DNA of 38,257 nucleotides from Frankiales bacterium (GCA_025965615.1 JAOPWP010000059.1:1-38257); one strand, 5' to 3'; numbered from the stretch's first letter, positions 9,389-23,211 are shown. Made by a program: numbers and translations. Notes: generated from the letters alone by a model not told the origin.

Positions 9389-9661
9389 CTAGACGGCGGG
9401 GTCGGCGATCTGCTCGTGCGTGAGCAGGCCGCCGTTGATCTCGCGCAGGGCGATCGACAGGGGCTTCTCCTGCACGCCGGTCTCGACCAGCGGCCCGACG
9501 TACTCCAACAGGCCCTCGCCGAGCTGGGAGTAGTAGGCGTTGATCTGCCGTGCCCGCTGGGCGGCGTAGATCACCAGGCTGTACTTGGAGTCGGTCGCGG
9601 CGAGCAGCTCGTCGATCGGGGGGTTGGTGATGCCGATCGGGTTGGCGACAGTGCCGGACAC
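9389..9661 (-). CDS. rpoZ: RNA polymerase omega subunit
   Basis: The 90-residue protein helps fold and stabilise the beta' subunit of RNA polymerase. The family core is [19 protein letters not shown] followed by the RARQINAYY segment, and the C-terminal part [15 protein letters not shown] is actinobacterial in type. The GTG start at 9661 is preceded by GGAG. Position between gmk and coaBC is the standard one. Confidence 0.96.
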   Translation of the reverse strand: MSGTVANPIGITNPPIDELLAATDSKYSLVIYAAQRARQINAYYSQLGEGLLEYVGPLVETGVQEKPLSIALREINGGLLTHEQIADPAV

Positions 9662-9678
9662 GGGGTTCTCCAGACGCG

Positions 9679-9690
9679 TTGCTCGAGCAA
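9679..9690. promoter_or_regulatory. Perfect 12-base palindrome in the rpoZ leader
   Basis: TTGCTCGAGCAA is a perfect palindrome 18 bases upstream of rpoZ. A second GCTCGAG core lies at 9697-9703. It could be an operator. No regulator is known to me for it, and chance cannot be excluded. Confidence 0.25.
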
Positions 9691-9770
9691 GGGGCTGCTC
9701 GAGGAGGCTGATCGGCAGAGCGCCCGACGTCCTGCTCGCGTGCAGCTCGACGTCGAGGCTCGAGGAACGC

Positions 9771-10328
9771 CTACGGGGTGATGCCCATCAACGCTACCAG
9801 CCGGTCAGCCGCTGCCTCGAGGTCGTCGTTGACGACCGTGACGTCGAACTCCTGCTCCGCCGCGAGCTCCACCTTCGCCGTGGCCAGCCGCCGCTCGCGC
9901 TCCTGCTCGCTCTCGGTCCCCCGCCCGACGAGCCGGCGCACCAGCTCCTCCCACGAGGGCGGCGCGAGGAACACGAAGCGGGCATCGGGCAGGGCCCGCC
10001 GCACCTGCCGAGCCCCCTGCAGGTCGATCTCGAGCAGAGCCGGTCGCCCTTCGGCCAGCACGCGTTCGACAGCCGGACGCGGAGTGCCGTAGCGGTGCTG
10101 CCCGTGGACCACGGCCCACTCGAGCAGCTCGTCCTGCTCGACCATCCGGTCGAACTCGGCATCGCTGACGAAGTGGTAGTGGACGCCGTCCTGCTCACCG
10201 GGCCGGGGAGCACGGGTCGTCACCGACACCGAGATCCACACAGCCGGCCACCGGGAGCGCACCTGCGCGGCGACACTCCCCTTTCCCACGGCGGTCGGGC
10301 CGGCGAGGACGGTCAACCGGGAGCTCAA
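9771..10328 (-). CDS. gmk: Guanylate kinase
   Basis: This enzyme phosphorylates GMP to GDP. It has 185 residues. The P-loop is GPTAVGKGS, slightly unusual beside the common GPSGVGKGT. The GMP-binding segment is [21 protein letters not shown], and the Tyr/Glu contacts [13 protein letters not shown] and [12 protein letters not shown] are present. The start is read as TTG at 10328, overlapping the mihF stop (TTGA); AAGGAG lies about 11 bases upstream and no ATG or GTG fits better. Tight coupling to mihF is conserved in actinobacteria. Confidence 0.93.
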   Translation of the reverse strand: MSSRLTVLAGPTAVGKGSVAAQVRSRWPAVWISVSVTTRAPRPGEQDGVHYHFVSDAEFDRMVEQDELLEWAVVHGQHRYGTPRPAVERVLAEGRPALLEIDLQGARQVRRALPDARFVFLAPPSWEELVRRLVGRGTESEQERERRLATAKVELAAEQEFDVTVVNDDLEAAADRLVALMGITP

Positions 10329-10642
10329 GAGGCGCTGAACTCCTTGACGAGGGCCTCGCGCTGCTTGGACCCGAGCCCGCGCACGCGGCGAGACGGCGAG
10401 ATCTCCAGGCGCTCCATGATCTTCTGCGCCCTCACCTTCCCCACACCGGGCATGGACTCGAGGACCGCGACGACCTTCATCTTGCCGATGACGTCGTCGC
10501 CATCGCCGTCTGCCAGCACCTGCTCCAGGTTCGTCCCGCTCGACTTCAGGCGGACCTTGAGCTCGGCGCGCGCCTTGCGGGCCGCGGCAGCCTTCTCGAG
10601 TGCCGCAGATCGCTGTTCGGGCGTGAGGGACGGCAGCGCCAC
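10325..10642 (-). CDS. mihF: Actinobacterial integration host factor, MihF
   Basis: This is a 105-residue nucleoid-associated, DNA-bending protein specific to actinobacteria, unrelated to the IhfA/IhfB fold. It starts [20 protein letters not shown], has the Ala/Arg/Lys-rich helix [14 protein letters not shown], and the DNA-binding region [16 protein letters not shown] then [11 protein letters not shown]. The open frame runs far upstream, but the GTG at 10642 is the true start: it has GAGG 8 bases before it and matches family length. A vegetative promoter lies about 100 bases upstream, so mihF-gmk-rpoZ can be expressed apart from the pyr operon. Confidence 0.95.
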   Translation of the reverse strand: MALPSLTPEQRSAALEKAAAARKARAELKVRLKSSGTNLEQVLADGDGDDVIGKMKVVAVLESMPGVGKVRAQKIMERLEISPSRRVRGLGSKQREALVKEFSAS

Positions 10643-10742
10643 GCGGGTCACCTCGGGAGTCGGAGTTGCGGCGGAAGGGTGCGGGAGGGGCTCGGCGGGG
10701 TCGAGAGGTCCCGAGGGAGTCTCAGGACGCAGAGCCCCCCGG

Positions 10743-10772
10743 AACCTAGTCGGGCGCAGGCCCTCTGGGCAA
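10743..10772 (-). promoter_or_regulatory. Candidate vegetative promoter for mihF-gmk
   Basis: On the minus strand TTGCCC (10772-10767) is followed after 18 bases by TAGGTT (10748-10743). The site lies in the 194-base gap between pyrF and mihF and would give a leader of about 90 bases. Confidence 0.5.
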
Positions 10773-10836
10773 CGCTGGGCCGTCGGGCACCTCGTCGGAC
10801 CGCCTGGACATGGGCGGCCCGAGGTGGGCACACGGG

Positions 10837-11556
10837 TCAGCCCTGGCGGACCGCCGCCGCGAGAGCAGCGGCTGCCGCGCCCGGATCGACCGCCCCCGTG
10901 ATGGGACGGCCGATGACGAGCAGGTCGGCGCCGTCGGCCAGGGCCTGCTCCGGCGTAGCGACCCGAGCCTGGTCCTGGCGGTCGGCGCCGGCGGGCCGCA
11001 CCCCCGGCGTGATCAGCACGATGCCGGGTCCCACCTCGGCTCGTACGGCGGCGACCTCCTGGGGCGAGCACACCAGGGCTCCGGCGCCTGCGCCGACGGC
11101 GAGCGCGGCGAGCCGGAGGACCGCCTCCCGCGGCGGCCCGGCGAGCCCGACCGCTTCGAGGGCCGCCGCGTCCATGCTCGTCAGCACGGTGACCCCGGCG
11201 ATCGTGACGTCCGGCGCCGCCTCGACTGCCGCCCGGACCATGTCGGCGCCCCCCGTCGCGTGCACCGTGAGGTACGTCGGGCCCAGACCCGCCACCGACC
11301 GGGCCGCCCCGGCCACGGTGTTGGGGATGTCGTGCAGCTTGAGGTCGAGGAACACCCCGGCGTCGGTGACGGCCCGGACCTGATGGACGATCTCGGAGCC
11401 CCGTCGCAGGAAGAGCTCGAGCCCGATCTTGACGACGGCGACGTGCGGCCCCACCTGCGTGGCCCAGCGCACGGCCGTCGCCGTCTCGGACGTGTCCAGC
11501 GGCACGGCGATGGGTGCCCGGGTCGTCGGCTCTGAGAGCATCCGGTCGGGGATCAT
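10837..11556 (-). CDS. pyrF: Orotidine 5'-phosphate decarboxylase
   Basis: This is the last step of UMP synthesis, 239 residues. The catalytic motif [11 protein letters not shown] (lysine near residue 73) and the phosphate loop TPGVRP are both present, which places it with the short E. coli-like group. The ATG start overlaps the pyrD stop (ATGA), with GGAGG about 10 bases upstream. It is the last gene of the pyrimidine operon. Confidence 0.95.
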   Translation of the reverse strand: MIPDRMLSEPTTRAPIAVPLDTSETATAVRWATQVGPHVAVVKIGLELFLRRGSEIVHQVRAVTDAGVFLDLKLHDIPNTVAGAARSVAGLGPTYLTVHATGGADMVRAAVEAAPDVTIAGVTVLTSMDAAALEAVGLAGPPREAVLRLAALAVGAGAGALVCSPQEVAAVRAEVGPGIVLITPGVRPAGADRQDQARVATPEQALADGADLLVIGRPITGAVDPGAAAAALAAAVRQG

Positions 11557-12578
11557 CAGCTCGGGACCTCCGCACGGGCAGGCTCGTCGAGGACAACGGC
11601 CGCCGGCAGGTCGTCCCCGACCGGGTCAGGCTCCTCGGGGACGACGGTCCGCGGGGGGCGGTGGGCGAGGCCGACGACGTCGCGGAGCCGCTCGATCCCG
11701 CGCTCCTCGAGGGCGCGGGTCAGCTCGTCGAGGATGCGCACGGGGGCCGTCGGGTCGCCGAAGACGACCGTGCCGATGCTGACGGCGCTGGCTCCGGCGA
11801 GCAGGAACTCCAGGGCGTCGAGCCCGGTGCGGATGCCGCCCATGCCCAGGATCGGGACCTCCGGCAGGGCCTGGTGCACCTGCCAGACGCAGCGGACCGC
11901 GACGGGACGGATCGCGGGGCCCGACAGGCCACCGGTGATCCCGGCGAGTGCCGGTCGCATCGTGGTGGTGTCGATGACCATGCCGAGCAGCGTGTTGATC
12001 ATCGACAGGCCGTCGGCTCCGGCGTCGACGCAGGACCGGGCGATGCCCACGATGTCGGTCACGTCCGGGGAGAGCTTCGCGAACACCGGGATGCCGGCGT
12101 CGGTGTTCTTGCGGACGGCGTTCACCACCCCCGACGACGCCTTCGCGTCGCACGCGAACACCTGGCCGCGGTCCTCGACGTTGGGGCAGGAGATGTTGAC
12201 CTCGACCATGGCGACGCCCGGCCGACCTCGCAGCTGCGAGGCCAGCAGGGCGTAGTCCTCGACGGAGCCCCCTGCGATGGAGACGACCGCACGAGCACCC
12301 CGCTCGGCGAGCCAGGGCAGGTCGTGGTCGAGGAAGTGCTCGATTCCCGGGCCCTGCAGGCCGATCGAGTTCAGCATCCCGCTCGGGGTCTCGGCCATCC
12401 TCGGCGTCGCCCGTCCTGAACGGGCGTTCAGCATGATCGACTTGGTGACCACGCCACCCAGTCCGGCGACGTCGAAGAACTGGTGGAGCTCCTGACCCGC
12501 CGCGGCGCACCCGGAGGCGGTGAAGACGGGGTTCGGGAAGCTGGTCCCGGCCAGCACGGTCGTCACGTCCACGCTCAC
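11556..12578 (-). CDS. pyrD: Dihydroorotate dehydrogenase catalytic subunit, class 1B
   Basis: This is the FMN-binding subunit that oxidises dihydroorotate to orotate. The active-site cysteine lies in VNISCPN (C131), which is class 1 chemistry. FMN-phosphate binding is seen in [19 protein letters not shown]. Its immediate neighbour is pyrK, the NAD-linked electron-transfer partner, so the enzyme is the class 1B PyrD2-PyrK2 type rather than the quinone-linked class 2 enzyme of mycobacteria. The GTG at 12578 overlaps the pyrK stop (GTGA). At 340 residues it is about 30 longer than usual because of an acidic, proline-rich C-terminal tail. Confidence 0.95.
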   Translation of the reverse strand: MSVDVTTVLAGTSFPNPVFTASGCAAAGQELHQFFDVAGLGGVVTKSIMLNARSGRATPRMAETPSGMLNSIGLQGPGIEHFLDHDLPWLAERGARAVVSIAGGSVEDYALLASQLRGRPGVAMVEVNISCPNVEDRGQVFACDAKASSGVVNAVRKNTDAGIPVFAKLSPDVTDIVGIARSCVDAGADGLSMINTLLGMVIDTTTMRPALAGITGGLSGPAIRPVAVRCVWQVHQALPEVPILGMGGIRTGLDALEFLLAGASAVSIGTVVFGDPTAPVRILDELTRALEERGIERLRDVVGLAHRPPRTVVPEEPDPVGDDLPAAVVLDEPARAEVPS

Positions 12579-13425
12579 CGCGGGCCCCCCGGTGCGCCGA
12601 CCGCGTCGGCAGGGACCGTGCCGACCTCGTCCCACCGCACGCGGTCGCCGAGGAACACCGGTCCCTCGACGCAGGAGCGCACCATCCGGGTCAGGCCGTC
12701 GCTGCCGACGACCGGGAGGACGCAGGTCATGCACACGCCGATGCCGCACGCCATGGACTCCTCGACGGCGACCTGGCAGGGGATCCCCCGCTCGGCGCAC
12801 TGCTCGGCCACGGCCTTCAGCATCGCCATCGGTCCGCACGCGTAGACCACGTCCGTGGCGTTCTTCTCGAGGACGGCCGGGAGGACGTCGCTCACCCGTC
12901 CGCGCTGACCGGTCGAGCCGTCGTCGGTGGTGACGACGATGGACGACCCGATCCGCTTGGCCTCCAAGCGGCCGAAGAGCCGGTCGGCGCTGCCGGCGCC
13001 GAGCACGACGTCGACCCGGCAGCCACGCTCGCGCAGGGCCGTGGCCAGGGGCAGCAGCGGGGCGCTGCCGTAACCCCCGCCGACGAGCGCGACGTTGACC
13101 GCGGCCTTCGGCAGTCGGAACGGCTTGCCGAGCGGGCCCACGACGTCGAGCTTGTCCTGCGGCCGGCGCGCCGAGAGCCAGGCGGTGCCCTTGCCGTGGA
13201 CGGCGAACACGAACTCGACGGTCCCGCCGTAGACGCCCCGGTCCTTCACGGCGTAGATGGCGAACGCCCGACGCAGCAGCATGCTCGACTCGGGGCCGCC
13301 GACCTGGACAGCGAGGAAGTGACCGGGCCGGGTGAGCTCGGGGATGCCAGGCGCGATGACGGTCAGCGACTGGTAGGCGCCGACCCGCTTGATCGACAGC
13401 ACCTCCCCGGAGACCTGGAGGGGCA

Positions 13426-13426
<1 letters not shown>
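12575..13426 (-). CDS. pyrK: Dihydroorotate dehydrogenase electron-transfer subunit PyrK
   Basis: This is the FAD and [2Fe-2S] subunit that passes electrons from dihydroorotate to NAD. Its 283 residues include the FAD motif RRAFAIYAV (52-60), the nucleotide-binding loop LVGGGYGSAPLL (114-125) and four cluster cysteines, C227, C232, C235 and C252, in the family spacing CX4CX2CX16C. The GTG start at 13426 overlaps the carB stop by one base (TAGTG), with AGGAGG inside the end of carB. The preceding open frame is not coding. Confidence 0.95.
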
Positions 13427-17878
<4,452 letters not shown>

Positions 17879-17879
<1 letters not shown>

Positions 17880-18388
17880 CAGGCCTCCAGCCGGGTCGGG
17901 AGCCGGGCCGCCACGGCCTCGGCGAGGGTGCGGTGCTGTGCGTGGTCGTCGGCACGGAACGCGCTGGTCAGCCGACGGCTGCCGAGCCGCCACTCGAGCA
18001 GGAGCAGGCCCTCCTTGCCGACGACCTTGCCGGCGAGGGCCTCACCGAGGGACGCCCCCTCGATGGCGTCGTAGGGCAGGTACAGGTCGACCAGGCCCTC
18101 GCGCTCCACGTGGACGCCGTCGGTCGTGAGCACCAGCCACCCGGCAGCCCGGTGGGCGAGGTCGTGGACGGCGACCCGGTCCAGCCAGTCGTCGGAGAAG
18201 GTCGTGCCGACGAACAACCCGGGGACGGCGGGCCCGAGCGCCTCGGCACGGACGACGGGCGGCGCGGGCGGGGCGGGCAGGTCACCCTGCCGGCGCTTGC
18301 GGGAGCGCCAACCGCGCAGCATGAGCAGGTAGAGCAGACCGACCATCAACAGCATGGCGACGGTCAGTCCCAACCGGTCGCCGCTCAC
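17879..18388 (-). CDS. Membrane-anchored protein of the pyr operon (Rv1382-like)
   Basis: This 169-residue protein of unknown function has one N-terminal membrane helix (about residues 7-25, [19 protein letters not shown]), then a basic stretch [10 protein letters not shown] and a short proline linker. A soluble domain follows (about 50-165), rich in beta segments, that resembles a PH-like fold. It overlaps pyrC on one side (GTGA) and carA on the other (ATGA). Mycobacterium tuberculosis has an unrelated-to-catalysis membrane protein, Rv1382, at the same place, so the linkage is old. No catalytic motif is visible. A role in the membrane organisation or regulation of the pathway is only a guess. 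Confidence 0.85.
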
Positions 18389-19683
18389 GCCGGCTTGCCG
18401 TCGAGGACGGTCGGGCGGCCGCGCAGGAACGTGGCGACGACCCGGGCCGGGAGCTCGCGTCCCGCGAACGGGGTGTTGCGGCTGCGGCTGGCGGTGGCCC
18501 GGGGGTCGACGGTCCAGGTGCTGGCCGGGTCCACCAGGCAGAGGTTCGCCGGCTCACCGACCGCGATCGGCCGGCCCTGGGGCTGCGGGCCGTCGTCGAG
18601 CCGACCGATCCGGGCGGGGGTGCTGGACATGCGCTCGGCGACCTGGCGCCAGGTCAGGCGCCCGGTCTCGACCATGGTGAGCGCGACGATGCCGAGGGCG
18701 GTCTCGAGGCCGGTCATGCCCGGAAGCGCAGCACCCCACTCGGCTTCCTTGTCCTCGAGGGCGTGCGGGGCGTGGTCGGTGGCCACGCAGTCGATGGTCC
18801 CGTCGGCGAGGCCCTCGCGCAGCGCGTCCACGTCGGTCTGGCTCCGCAGCGGGGGGTTCACCTTGAAGACCGGGTCGTAGGACCGGGCCAGGTCATCGGT
18901 GAGCAGCAGGTGGTGGGGGGTGACCTCGGCGGTGACGTTCCACCCCTTGCCCTTGGCCCAGCGCAGCAGCTCGACGCTGCCCGCGGTGCTGACGTGGCAG
19001 ACGTGGAGCCGGCTGTCGACGTGGGCGGCGAGCAGGCAGTCGCGGGCGATGATCGCCTCCTCGGCCACGGCCGGCCACCCGGTGAGGCCCAGCATGCTGG
19101 AGGTCACGCCCTCGTTCATCTGCGCTCCGACCGTGAGCCGCGGCTCCTGGGCGTGCTGGGCGATGACGCCGTCGAAGGCCTTGACGTACTCCAGCGCACG
19201 GCGCATCAGGCTGGCGTCGCTCACGCAGTGACCGTCGTCGGAGAACACGCGTACGCGGGCTGCGCTGTCGGCCATGGTGCCGAGCTCGGCCATCTGCTCC
19301 CCGCCGAGCCCCACGGTGACGGCACCGACCGGGGCCACGTCGCAGTGACCGGCCTCCCGGCCGAGGCGCCAGACCTGCTCGACGACCCCGGCCGTGTCGG
19401 CGACCGGGTCGGTGTTGGCCATCGCGTGCACGGCGGTGAAGCCGCCCAGAGCGGCTGCCAGGGTGCCGGTCTCGACCGTCTCGGCGTCCTCGCGGCCGGG
19501 CTCGCGCAGGTGGGTGTGCAGGTCGACGAGGCCGGGCAGCAGGACGGCACCGGCACCGTCGAGCACCCGGCCGTCGCCGTCGCCGAGCCCGGTGCCGATC
19601 TCCGCGATCCGCCCGTCGACGAGGCGGACGTCGACGGCGGCCTCCCCGTAGGGCCGGACGTCGCGGAGCAGGTAGGAGGTCAT
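18385..19683 (-). CDS. pyrC: Dihydroorotase
   Basis: This zinc amidohydrolase cyclises carbamoyl aspartate to dihydroorotate. At 432 residues it is the class I form. The metal ligands are in [10 protein letters not shown] (H56, H58), in HVCHVS and in ATDHAPH, and SDDGHCV supplies the region of the remaining ligand. ATG overlaps the pyrB stop (ATGA). It is usual in this operon for pyrB and pyrC to be adjacent. Confidence 0.97.
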   Translation of the reverse strand: MTSYLLRDVRPYGEAAVDVRLVDGRIAEIGTGLGDGDGRVLDGAGAVLLPGLVDLHTHLREPGREDAETVETGTLAAALGGFTAVHAMANTDPVADTAGVVEQVWRLGREAGHCDVAPVGAVTVGLGGEQMAELGTMADSAARVRVFSDDGHCVSDASLMRRALEYVKAFDGVIAQHAQEPRLTVGAQMNEGVTSSMLGLTGWPAVAEEAIIARDCLLAAHVDSRLHVCHVSTAGSVELLRWAKGKGWNVTAEVTPHHLLLTDDLARSYDPVFKVNPPLRSQTDVDALREGLADGTIDCVATDHAPHALEDKEAEWGAALPGMTGLETALGIVALTMVETGRLTWRQVAERMSSTPARIGRLDDGPQPQGRPIAVGEPANLCLVDPASTWTVDPRATASRSRNTPFAGRELPARVVATFLRGRPTVLDGKPA

Positions 19684-20699
19684 GCGGGGGTAGCCCTTCC
19701 CTGTGCAGGAGGTGTCAGCGGAGCGGGTGGCGCGAGGTCGAACCCGACGTCGGGGGCCCCGATGGCGGGGGCCGCGCCGCCGAGCAGCAGGTAGAGAACG
19801 GCCATCCGGACGCTCACGCCGTTCGCCACCTGCTCCACGATTGTCGACCGGACGCCGTCGGCCACCTCGGGCGCGATCTCCATGCCCCGGACCATCGGCC
19901 CCGGGTGCATGACGATCGCGTCGTCGGCGAGCGCCAGGGCCCGTCGCACGTCGAGCCCGTAGCGCCGGGAGTACTCGCGCGAGCTCGGGAAGTAGGCCGT
20001 GGCCTTCTCGCCCGAGGGCCCCATGCGCTCGCGCTGCACCCGGAGCATCATCACGACGTCGCTCTTGGGCAGGACGGCGTCGAGATCGTACGAGACCGAG
20101 GCCGGCCAGGTCTCGACGCCGACCGGAAGCAGGGTCGGGGGGGCGACCAGGGTGACGTCGGCGCCGAGCGTCGACAGCAGCAGGACGTTCGAGCGGGCCA
20201 CCCGGCTGTGCAGGACGTCGCCGACGATCGTGACCGCGAGGCCCTCGATCCGGCCGAGCCGCTTGCGCATGGTGAAGGCGTCCAGCAGGGCCTGGGTCGG
20301 GTGCTCGTGCGTCCCGTCACCGGCGTTGACGACCGAGCCGCGGATCCAGCGGGCGAGGTTGGCGGGGGCACCGGACCAGGAGTGACGGATCACCACCGCG
20401 TCCGAGCCCATCGCCTCGAGCGTCAGTGCGGTGTCCTTGAGCGTCTCGCCCTTGGACACGCTCGACCCCTTGGCCGAGAAGTTGATCACGTCGGCAGACA
20501 GTCGCTTCGCGGCCAGCTCGAAGGACGTCCGGGTCCGGGTCGAGTCCTCGAAGAACAGGTTGACCACCGTGCGGCCGCGCAGGGTCGGCAGCTTCTTGAC
20601 CGTGCGCTCGGAGACCTGCGCCAGCTCCTCCGCCGTGTCGAGGACCAGGGTCGCGTCCTCGAGCGACAGGTCCGCGGCGGACAGCAGGTGGCGCCTCAT
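19680..20699 (-). CDS. pyrB: Aspartate carbamoyltransferase catalytic subunit
   Basis: This enzyme forms carbamoyl aspartate, the committed step of the pathway. It has 339 residues, slightly longer than the usual 310 because of a Pro/Ala-rich tail. The carbamoyl-phosphate site [12 protein letters not shown] (50-61), the SKGETLKDT loop, the [10 protein letters not shown] motif and the HPGPMVRG motif are all intact. No pyrI gene is present in this operon. ATG overlaps the pyrR stop (ATGA). Confidence 0.97.
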   Translation of the reverse strand: MRRHLLSAADLSLEDATLVLDTAEELAQVSERTVKKLPTLRGRTVVNLFFEDSTRTRTSFELAAKRLSADVINFSAKGSSVSKGETLKDTALTLEAMGSDAVVIRHSWSGAPANLARWIRGSVVNAGDGTHEHPTQALLDAFTMRKRLGRIEGLAVTIVGDVLHSRVARSNVLLLSTLGADVTLVAPPTLLPVGVETWPASVSYDLDAVLPKSDVVMMLRVQRERMGPSGEKATAYFPSSREYSRRYGLDVRRALALADDAIVMHPGPMVRGMEIAPEVADGVRSTIVEQVANGVSVRMAVLYLLLGGAAPAIGAPDVGFDLAPPAPLTPPAQGRATPA

Positions 20700-21358
20700 G
20701 ACGCCGACCCCCCGTCACGGCCGGGGGCGGCCGGTCCGAGCAGCACGGCGTCACGGCCGTCGTGCTCGGTCAGCAGGACGTGGACGGTCTCGCGCAGTGA
20801 CGTCGGGATGTTCTTGCCCACGTAGTCCGCGCGGATCGGCAGCTCGCGGTGGCCGCGGTCGACGAGGACGGCCAGCTGCACGGCCCGAGGGCGACCGAGG
20901 TCGGCCAGCGCGTCGAGCGCGGCGCGCACCGTGCGCCCGGAGAACAGGACGTCGTCGACGAGGACGACCAGCTTGCCGTCGATGCCGTCGGACGGGACGT
21001 CGGTCGCCTCGAGCGCCCGCGGGCTCTTCAACCGCAGGTCGTCCCTGTAGAGCGTGATGTCGAGCGACCCCGTCGGGACGGCGATCCCCGCGAAGGCCTC
21101 CACCCGGCCGGCCAGCCGCCGGGCCAGGGAGGTCCCCCTCGTCGGGATACCGAGCAGCACGACGTCGCCAGCACCCCGGGTCTTCTCGAGGACCTCGTGC
21201 GCCATGCGGTCGACGACCCGTCCGACGTCGGCTGCGGAGAGCACCGCTCGGGCCGCGTCAGGGTCTCCCGACACCGGGCGGACCCCGGCCTCAGCCAAGG
21301 CGTCAGGCACTGGCGGGACGTGCCCAGGCGAGGCTGGTGCAGGTGGGACGGGCGTCAA
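20696..21358 (-). CDS. pyrR: PyrR, pyrimidine-operon RNA-binding regulator
   Basis: PyrR binds pyr mRNA when UMP is high and represses the operon; many members also have weak uracil phosphoribosyltransferase activity. The PRPP-binding motif is [19 protein letters not shown], and [11 protein letters not shown] is the family segment before it. I place the start at TTG 21358 because AAGGAGG lies 6 bases upstream and sits in the regulatory stem. This gives 220 residues with a proline-rich leader. A GTG at 21310 would give a more usual length but has no ribosome-binding site. Confidence 0.93.
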   Translation of the reverse strand: MTPVPPAPASPGHVPPVPDALAEAGVRPVSGDPDAARAVLSAADVGRVVDRMAHEVLEKTRGAGDVVLLGIPTRGTSLARRLAGRVEAFAGIAVPTGSLDITLYRDDLRLKSPRALEATDVPSDGIDGKLVVLVDDVLFSGRTVRAALDALADLGRPRAVQLAVLVDRGHRELPIRADYVGKNIPTSLRETVHVLLTEHDGRDAVLLGPAAPGRDGGSAS

Positions 21359-21364
21359 GGCCGG

Positions 21365-21401
21365 CCTCCTTCCCCGCCTCACGGGACGGGCTCGGTGGAG
21401 G
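21365..21401 (-). promoter_or_regulatory. PyrR-binding stem-loop masking the pyrR ribosome-binding site
   Basis: TCCCGTGAGGC (21386-21376) matches the PyrR binding-loop consensus UCCNGNGAGG and sits on a CCCG/CGGG stem (21390-21387 with 21376-21373). Outside it, CCTCC (21401-21397) is complementary to GGAGG in the pyrR Shine-Dalgarno sequence (21369-21365). PyrR binding would stabilise the whole element and block translation, as described for mycobacterial pyr genes. Confidence 0.75.
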
Positions 21402-21419
21402 TTCGTCGTTCTCGCAGCG

Positions 21420-21425
21420 ACGGTA
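21420..21425 (-). promoter_or_regulatory. Possible -10 element of the pyr operon
   Basis: TACCGT fits TANNNT, with TG directly before it. It would start the transcript about 10 bases before the PyrR-binding element. No good -35 hexamer is visible, so confidence is low. Confidence 0.3.
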
Positions 21426-21454
21426 CACGGTGCCGATCCGTGCGCCTGGACGGC

Positions 21455-21483
21455 TTGACCCGTTCCGGGGCCCGACGTACCGT
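21455..21483 (+). promoter_or_regulatory. Vegetative promoter of bldD
   Basis: TTGACC (21455-21460), 17 bases, then TACCGT (21478-21483). Both hexamers and the spacing are good for the primary sigma factor. The leader would be about 75 bases. Confidence 0.7.
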
Positions 21484-21495
21484 GACAGTGCGTAG
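21483..21495 (+). promoter_or_regulatory. Candidate BldD operator at its own promoter
   Basis: TGACAGTGCGTAG matches 7 of the 9 fixed positions of the BldD box TNACNC(A/T)GNGTNA. It overlaps the transcription start region, where BldD represses its own gene in Streptomyces. Confidence 0.4.
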
Positions 21496-21565
21496 TCGTA
21501 TTGACGGCGCGACGATGTTGGCGTGACGGACGCCGCCACTGCGCCACGACACGAGGAGCACCGCG

Positions 21566-22051
21566 GTGAGCGACTACGCCAAGGCACTCGGGGCCCGCCT
21601 TCGGGCCATCCGGACCCAGCAGAACCTGTCCCTGCACGGCGTCGAGGAGAAGTCGAAGGGCCGCTGGAAGGCGGTCGTGGTGGGCTCCTACGAGCGCGGT
21701 GACCGCGCCGTCACGGTACAGCGCCTGAGCGAGCTCGCGGAGTTCTACGGCGTCCCCGTGAACGAGCTGCTGCCCGAGGGGCACGCCGCCACGGTCATGG
21801 AGCAGGCGTCACGCCTGATCATCGACCTCGAGCAGCTGTCGACCGTTCCCGCTGACCAGGCGGCTCCCCTCGCTCGCTACGCCGCCACGATCCAGAGCCA
21901 GCGCGGCGACTACAACGGCCGGGTGCTGTCGATCCGCCAGGAGGACCTGCGCTCACTCGCCGTCATCTACGACGCCTCCCCCGTCGCCCTCACCGAGCAG
22001 CTGATCGGCTGGGGAGTGCTCTCCGCCGACGCGCGCCGGGCCGTCGACTAG
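21566..22051 (+). CDS. bldD: BldD, c-di-GMP-dependent developmental repressor
   Basis: This 161-residue transcription factor has an N-terminal helix-turn-helix domain (about 5-70, [20 protein letters not shown] onward). The C-terminal domain binds a c-di-GMP tetramer that glues two monomers together. The c-di-GMP signature RGD-x8-RxxD is intact: R113-G-D115 and R124-Q-E-D127. The GTG start has GAGGAG 7 bases upstream. It is the only plus-strand gene of the window and diverges from the pyr operon. Spacing to nusB (convergent) is 25 bases. Confidence 0.93.
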   Translation: MSDYAKALGARLRAIRTQQNLSLHGVEEKSKGRWKAVVVGSYERGDRAVTVQRLSELAEFYGVPVNELLPEGHAATVMEQASRLIIDLEQLSTVPADQAAPLARYAATIQSQRGDYNGRVLSIRQEDLRSLAVIYDASPVALTEQLIGWGVLSADARRAVD

Positions 22052-22076
22052 CACCAGGACGGCAGGTCCCGGCCGG

Positions 22077-22487
22077 TCAGGTCGACAGGCTCGGCTTGAG
22101 CTGCAGCACCCTCGCCAGCAGCCCGTTGACGAAGCCGGCGCTCTCCTCGGTCGACAGGCTCCCCACGAGGGCGACAGCCTCGCTGACCGCGACCCCGTCG
22201 GGCACGTCAGGGCACCAGAGCAGCTCGTAGGTCCCGATCCGCAGGGCCGCGAGGTCGACCGGCGGCATCCGCTCCAGCGTCCACTGCTCCGCGTAGGTCG
22301 ACAGCAGCTCGTCGATCCGCTCCTGGTGGACGACGACGCCCTCGACCAGCTCCGTGGCGTACTCCGGGACGGGCGGGTCGCTCTGGGCCAGCCGCTCGCG
22401 TAGGACCTGCATCGGGTCGGCGCCTCGCAGCCCCGCTTCGTACAGCACGTCGAGCGCTCGCTTGCGGGCCTTGCTACGAGCCCCCAC
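22077..22487 (-). CDS. nusB: Transcription antitermination factor NusB
   Basis: This 136-residue all-helical RNA-binding protein joins NusE in antitermination of rRNA operons. It starts with the family pattern SKARKRALDVLYEA, has the WTLERMPPVDLAALRIGTYEL segment, and ends with the ESAGFVNGLLARV motif. The GTG at 22487 overlaps the efp stop by one base (TAGTG). The open frame continues upstream but is antisense-like and overlaps efp, so it is not used. Confidence 0.95.
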   Translation of the reverse strand: MGARSKARKRALDVLYEAGLRGADPMQVLRERLAQSDPPVPEYATELVEGVVVHQERIDELLSTYAEQWTLERMPPVDLAALRIGTYELLWCPDVPDGVAVSEAVALVGSLSTEESAGFVNGLLARVLQLKPSLST

Positions 22488-23050
22488 TAGCTGTTGACGC
22501 GACCGAGGTAGCGCCCGTCCCTGGTGTCGACCTTGATCTTCTCGCCGGACGTCAGGAAGAGTGGCACCTGGATCTCGGCGCCCGTCTCGAGCGTGGCCGG
22601 CTTGGTCCCCCCGGTGGACCGGTCGCCCTGCAGGCCGGGGTCGGTGTGAGCCACCAGCAGCTCGACGCTGGCCGGGAGCTCGACGTAGAGCGCGGAGCCC
22701 TCGTGCATCGCGACCATCGCCTCCATGTTGTCGAGCAGGTAGTCCTTGACGGTGCCGAGGGTCTGCTCCGGCACGTAGAGCTGGTCGAAGGTGTCCTGGT
22801 CCATGAAGACGTAGTCGGTGCCCTCCTTGTAGAGGAAGGTCATCGTGCGCTTGTCCACGACGGCGATCTCGACCTTGGTCCCCGCGTTGAAGGTCTTGTC
22901 GACGACCTTGCCGGTCAGGACGTTCTTCAAGGTGGTCCGCACGAAGGCGCCGCCCTTGCCCGGCTTGACGTGCTGGAACTCGTTCACCGCCCACAGGCCG
23001 TTGTCGAGGTTGAGCACCATGCCGTTCTTGAGGTCGTTCGTGGTCGCCAT
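22487..23050 (-). CDS. efp: Elongation factor P
   Basis: EF-P relieves ribosome stalling at polyproline. It has the standard 187 residues and three beta-barrel domains. The start [20 protein letters not shown] is typical. The functional loop reads PGKGGAF, with lysine at the tip as in actinobacteria. The ATG at 23050 has no Shine-Dalgarno sequence but lies 8 bases after a TAGACT -10 element, so the mRNA is probably leaderless. Confidence 0.96.
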   Translation of the reverse strand: MATTNDLKNGMVLNLDNGLWAVNEFQHVKPGKGGAFVRTTLKNVLTGKVVDKTFNAGTKVEIAVVDKRTMTFLYKEGTDYVFMDQDTFDQLYVPEQTLGTVKDYLLDNMEAMVAMHEGSALYVELPASVELLVAHTDPGLQGDRSTGGTKPATLETGAEIQVPLFLTSGEKIKVDTRDGRYLGRVNS

Positions 23051-23058
23051 GAGCAGCG

Positions 23059-23064
23059 AGTCTA
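23059..23064 (-). promoter_or_regulatory. Leaderless -10 element of efp
   Basis: TAGACT fits TANNNT and ends 8 bases before the efp ATG, so the start codon would itself be the 5' end of the mRNA. This agrees with the absence of a ribosome-binding site. Confidence 0.6.
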
Positions 23065-23162
23065 CGAGGTCGAAGGCGTCGCGCACCGGCGCCTCGAGCC
23101 GGTGCCCGTTGGCGTTCGGCCGTCGGCCTCAGAGCCACGGTCTGGCTGTCGCCGAGTCACCG

Positions 23163-23199
23163 GATCCTGCCGTGCCGTGCTCCGCGGGGATACCCCGGG

Positions 23200-23211
<12 letters not shown>
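23163..23211 (-). terminator. Inverted repeat at the end of aroQ
   Basis: GATCCTGC (23211-23204, inside the last codons of aroQ) is the exact reverse complement of GCAGGATC (23170-23163). A smaller CGGGG-TAT-CCCCG hairpin is nested between them. There is no U-tail. It probably ends the aro transcript, and efp then has its own promoter. Confidence 0.45.

Noticed and set aside
10643-11596. Long upstream extension of the mihF frame
   Set aside because: It overlaps pyrF in another frame, and mihF has a well-placed GTG with a ribosome-binding site at 10642 and the normal family length there.
21501-21530. Second plus-strand promoter, TTGACG with TGACGG after 17 bases
   Set aside because: The -10 is poor. 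TTGACC-N17-TACCGT just upstream is much better.
21359-21784. Upstream extension of the pyrR frame
   Set aside because: It crosses the PyrR-binding element and the bldD start region and lies antisense to bldD. The TTG at 21358 is the best supported start.
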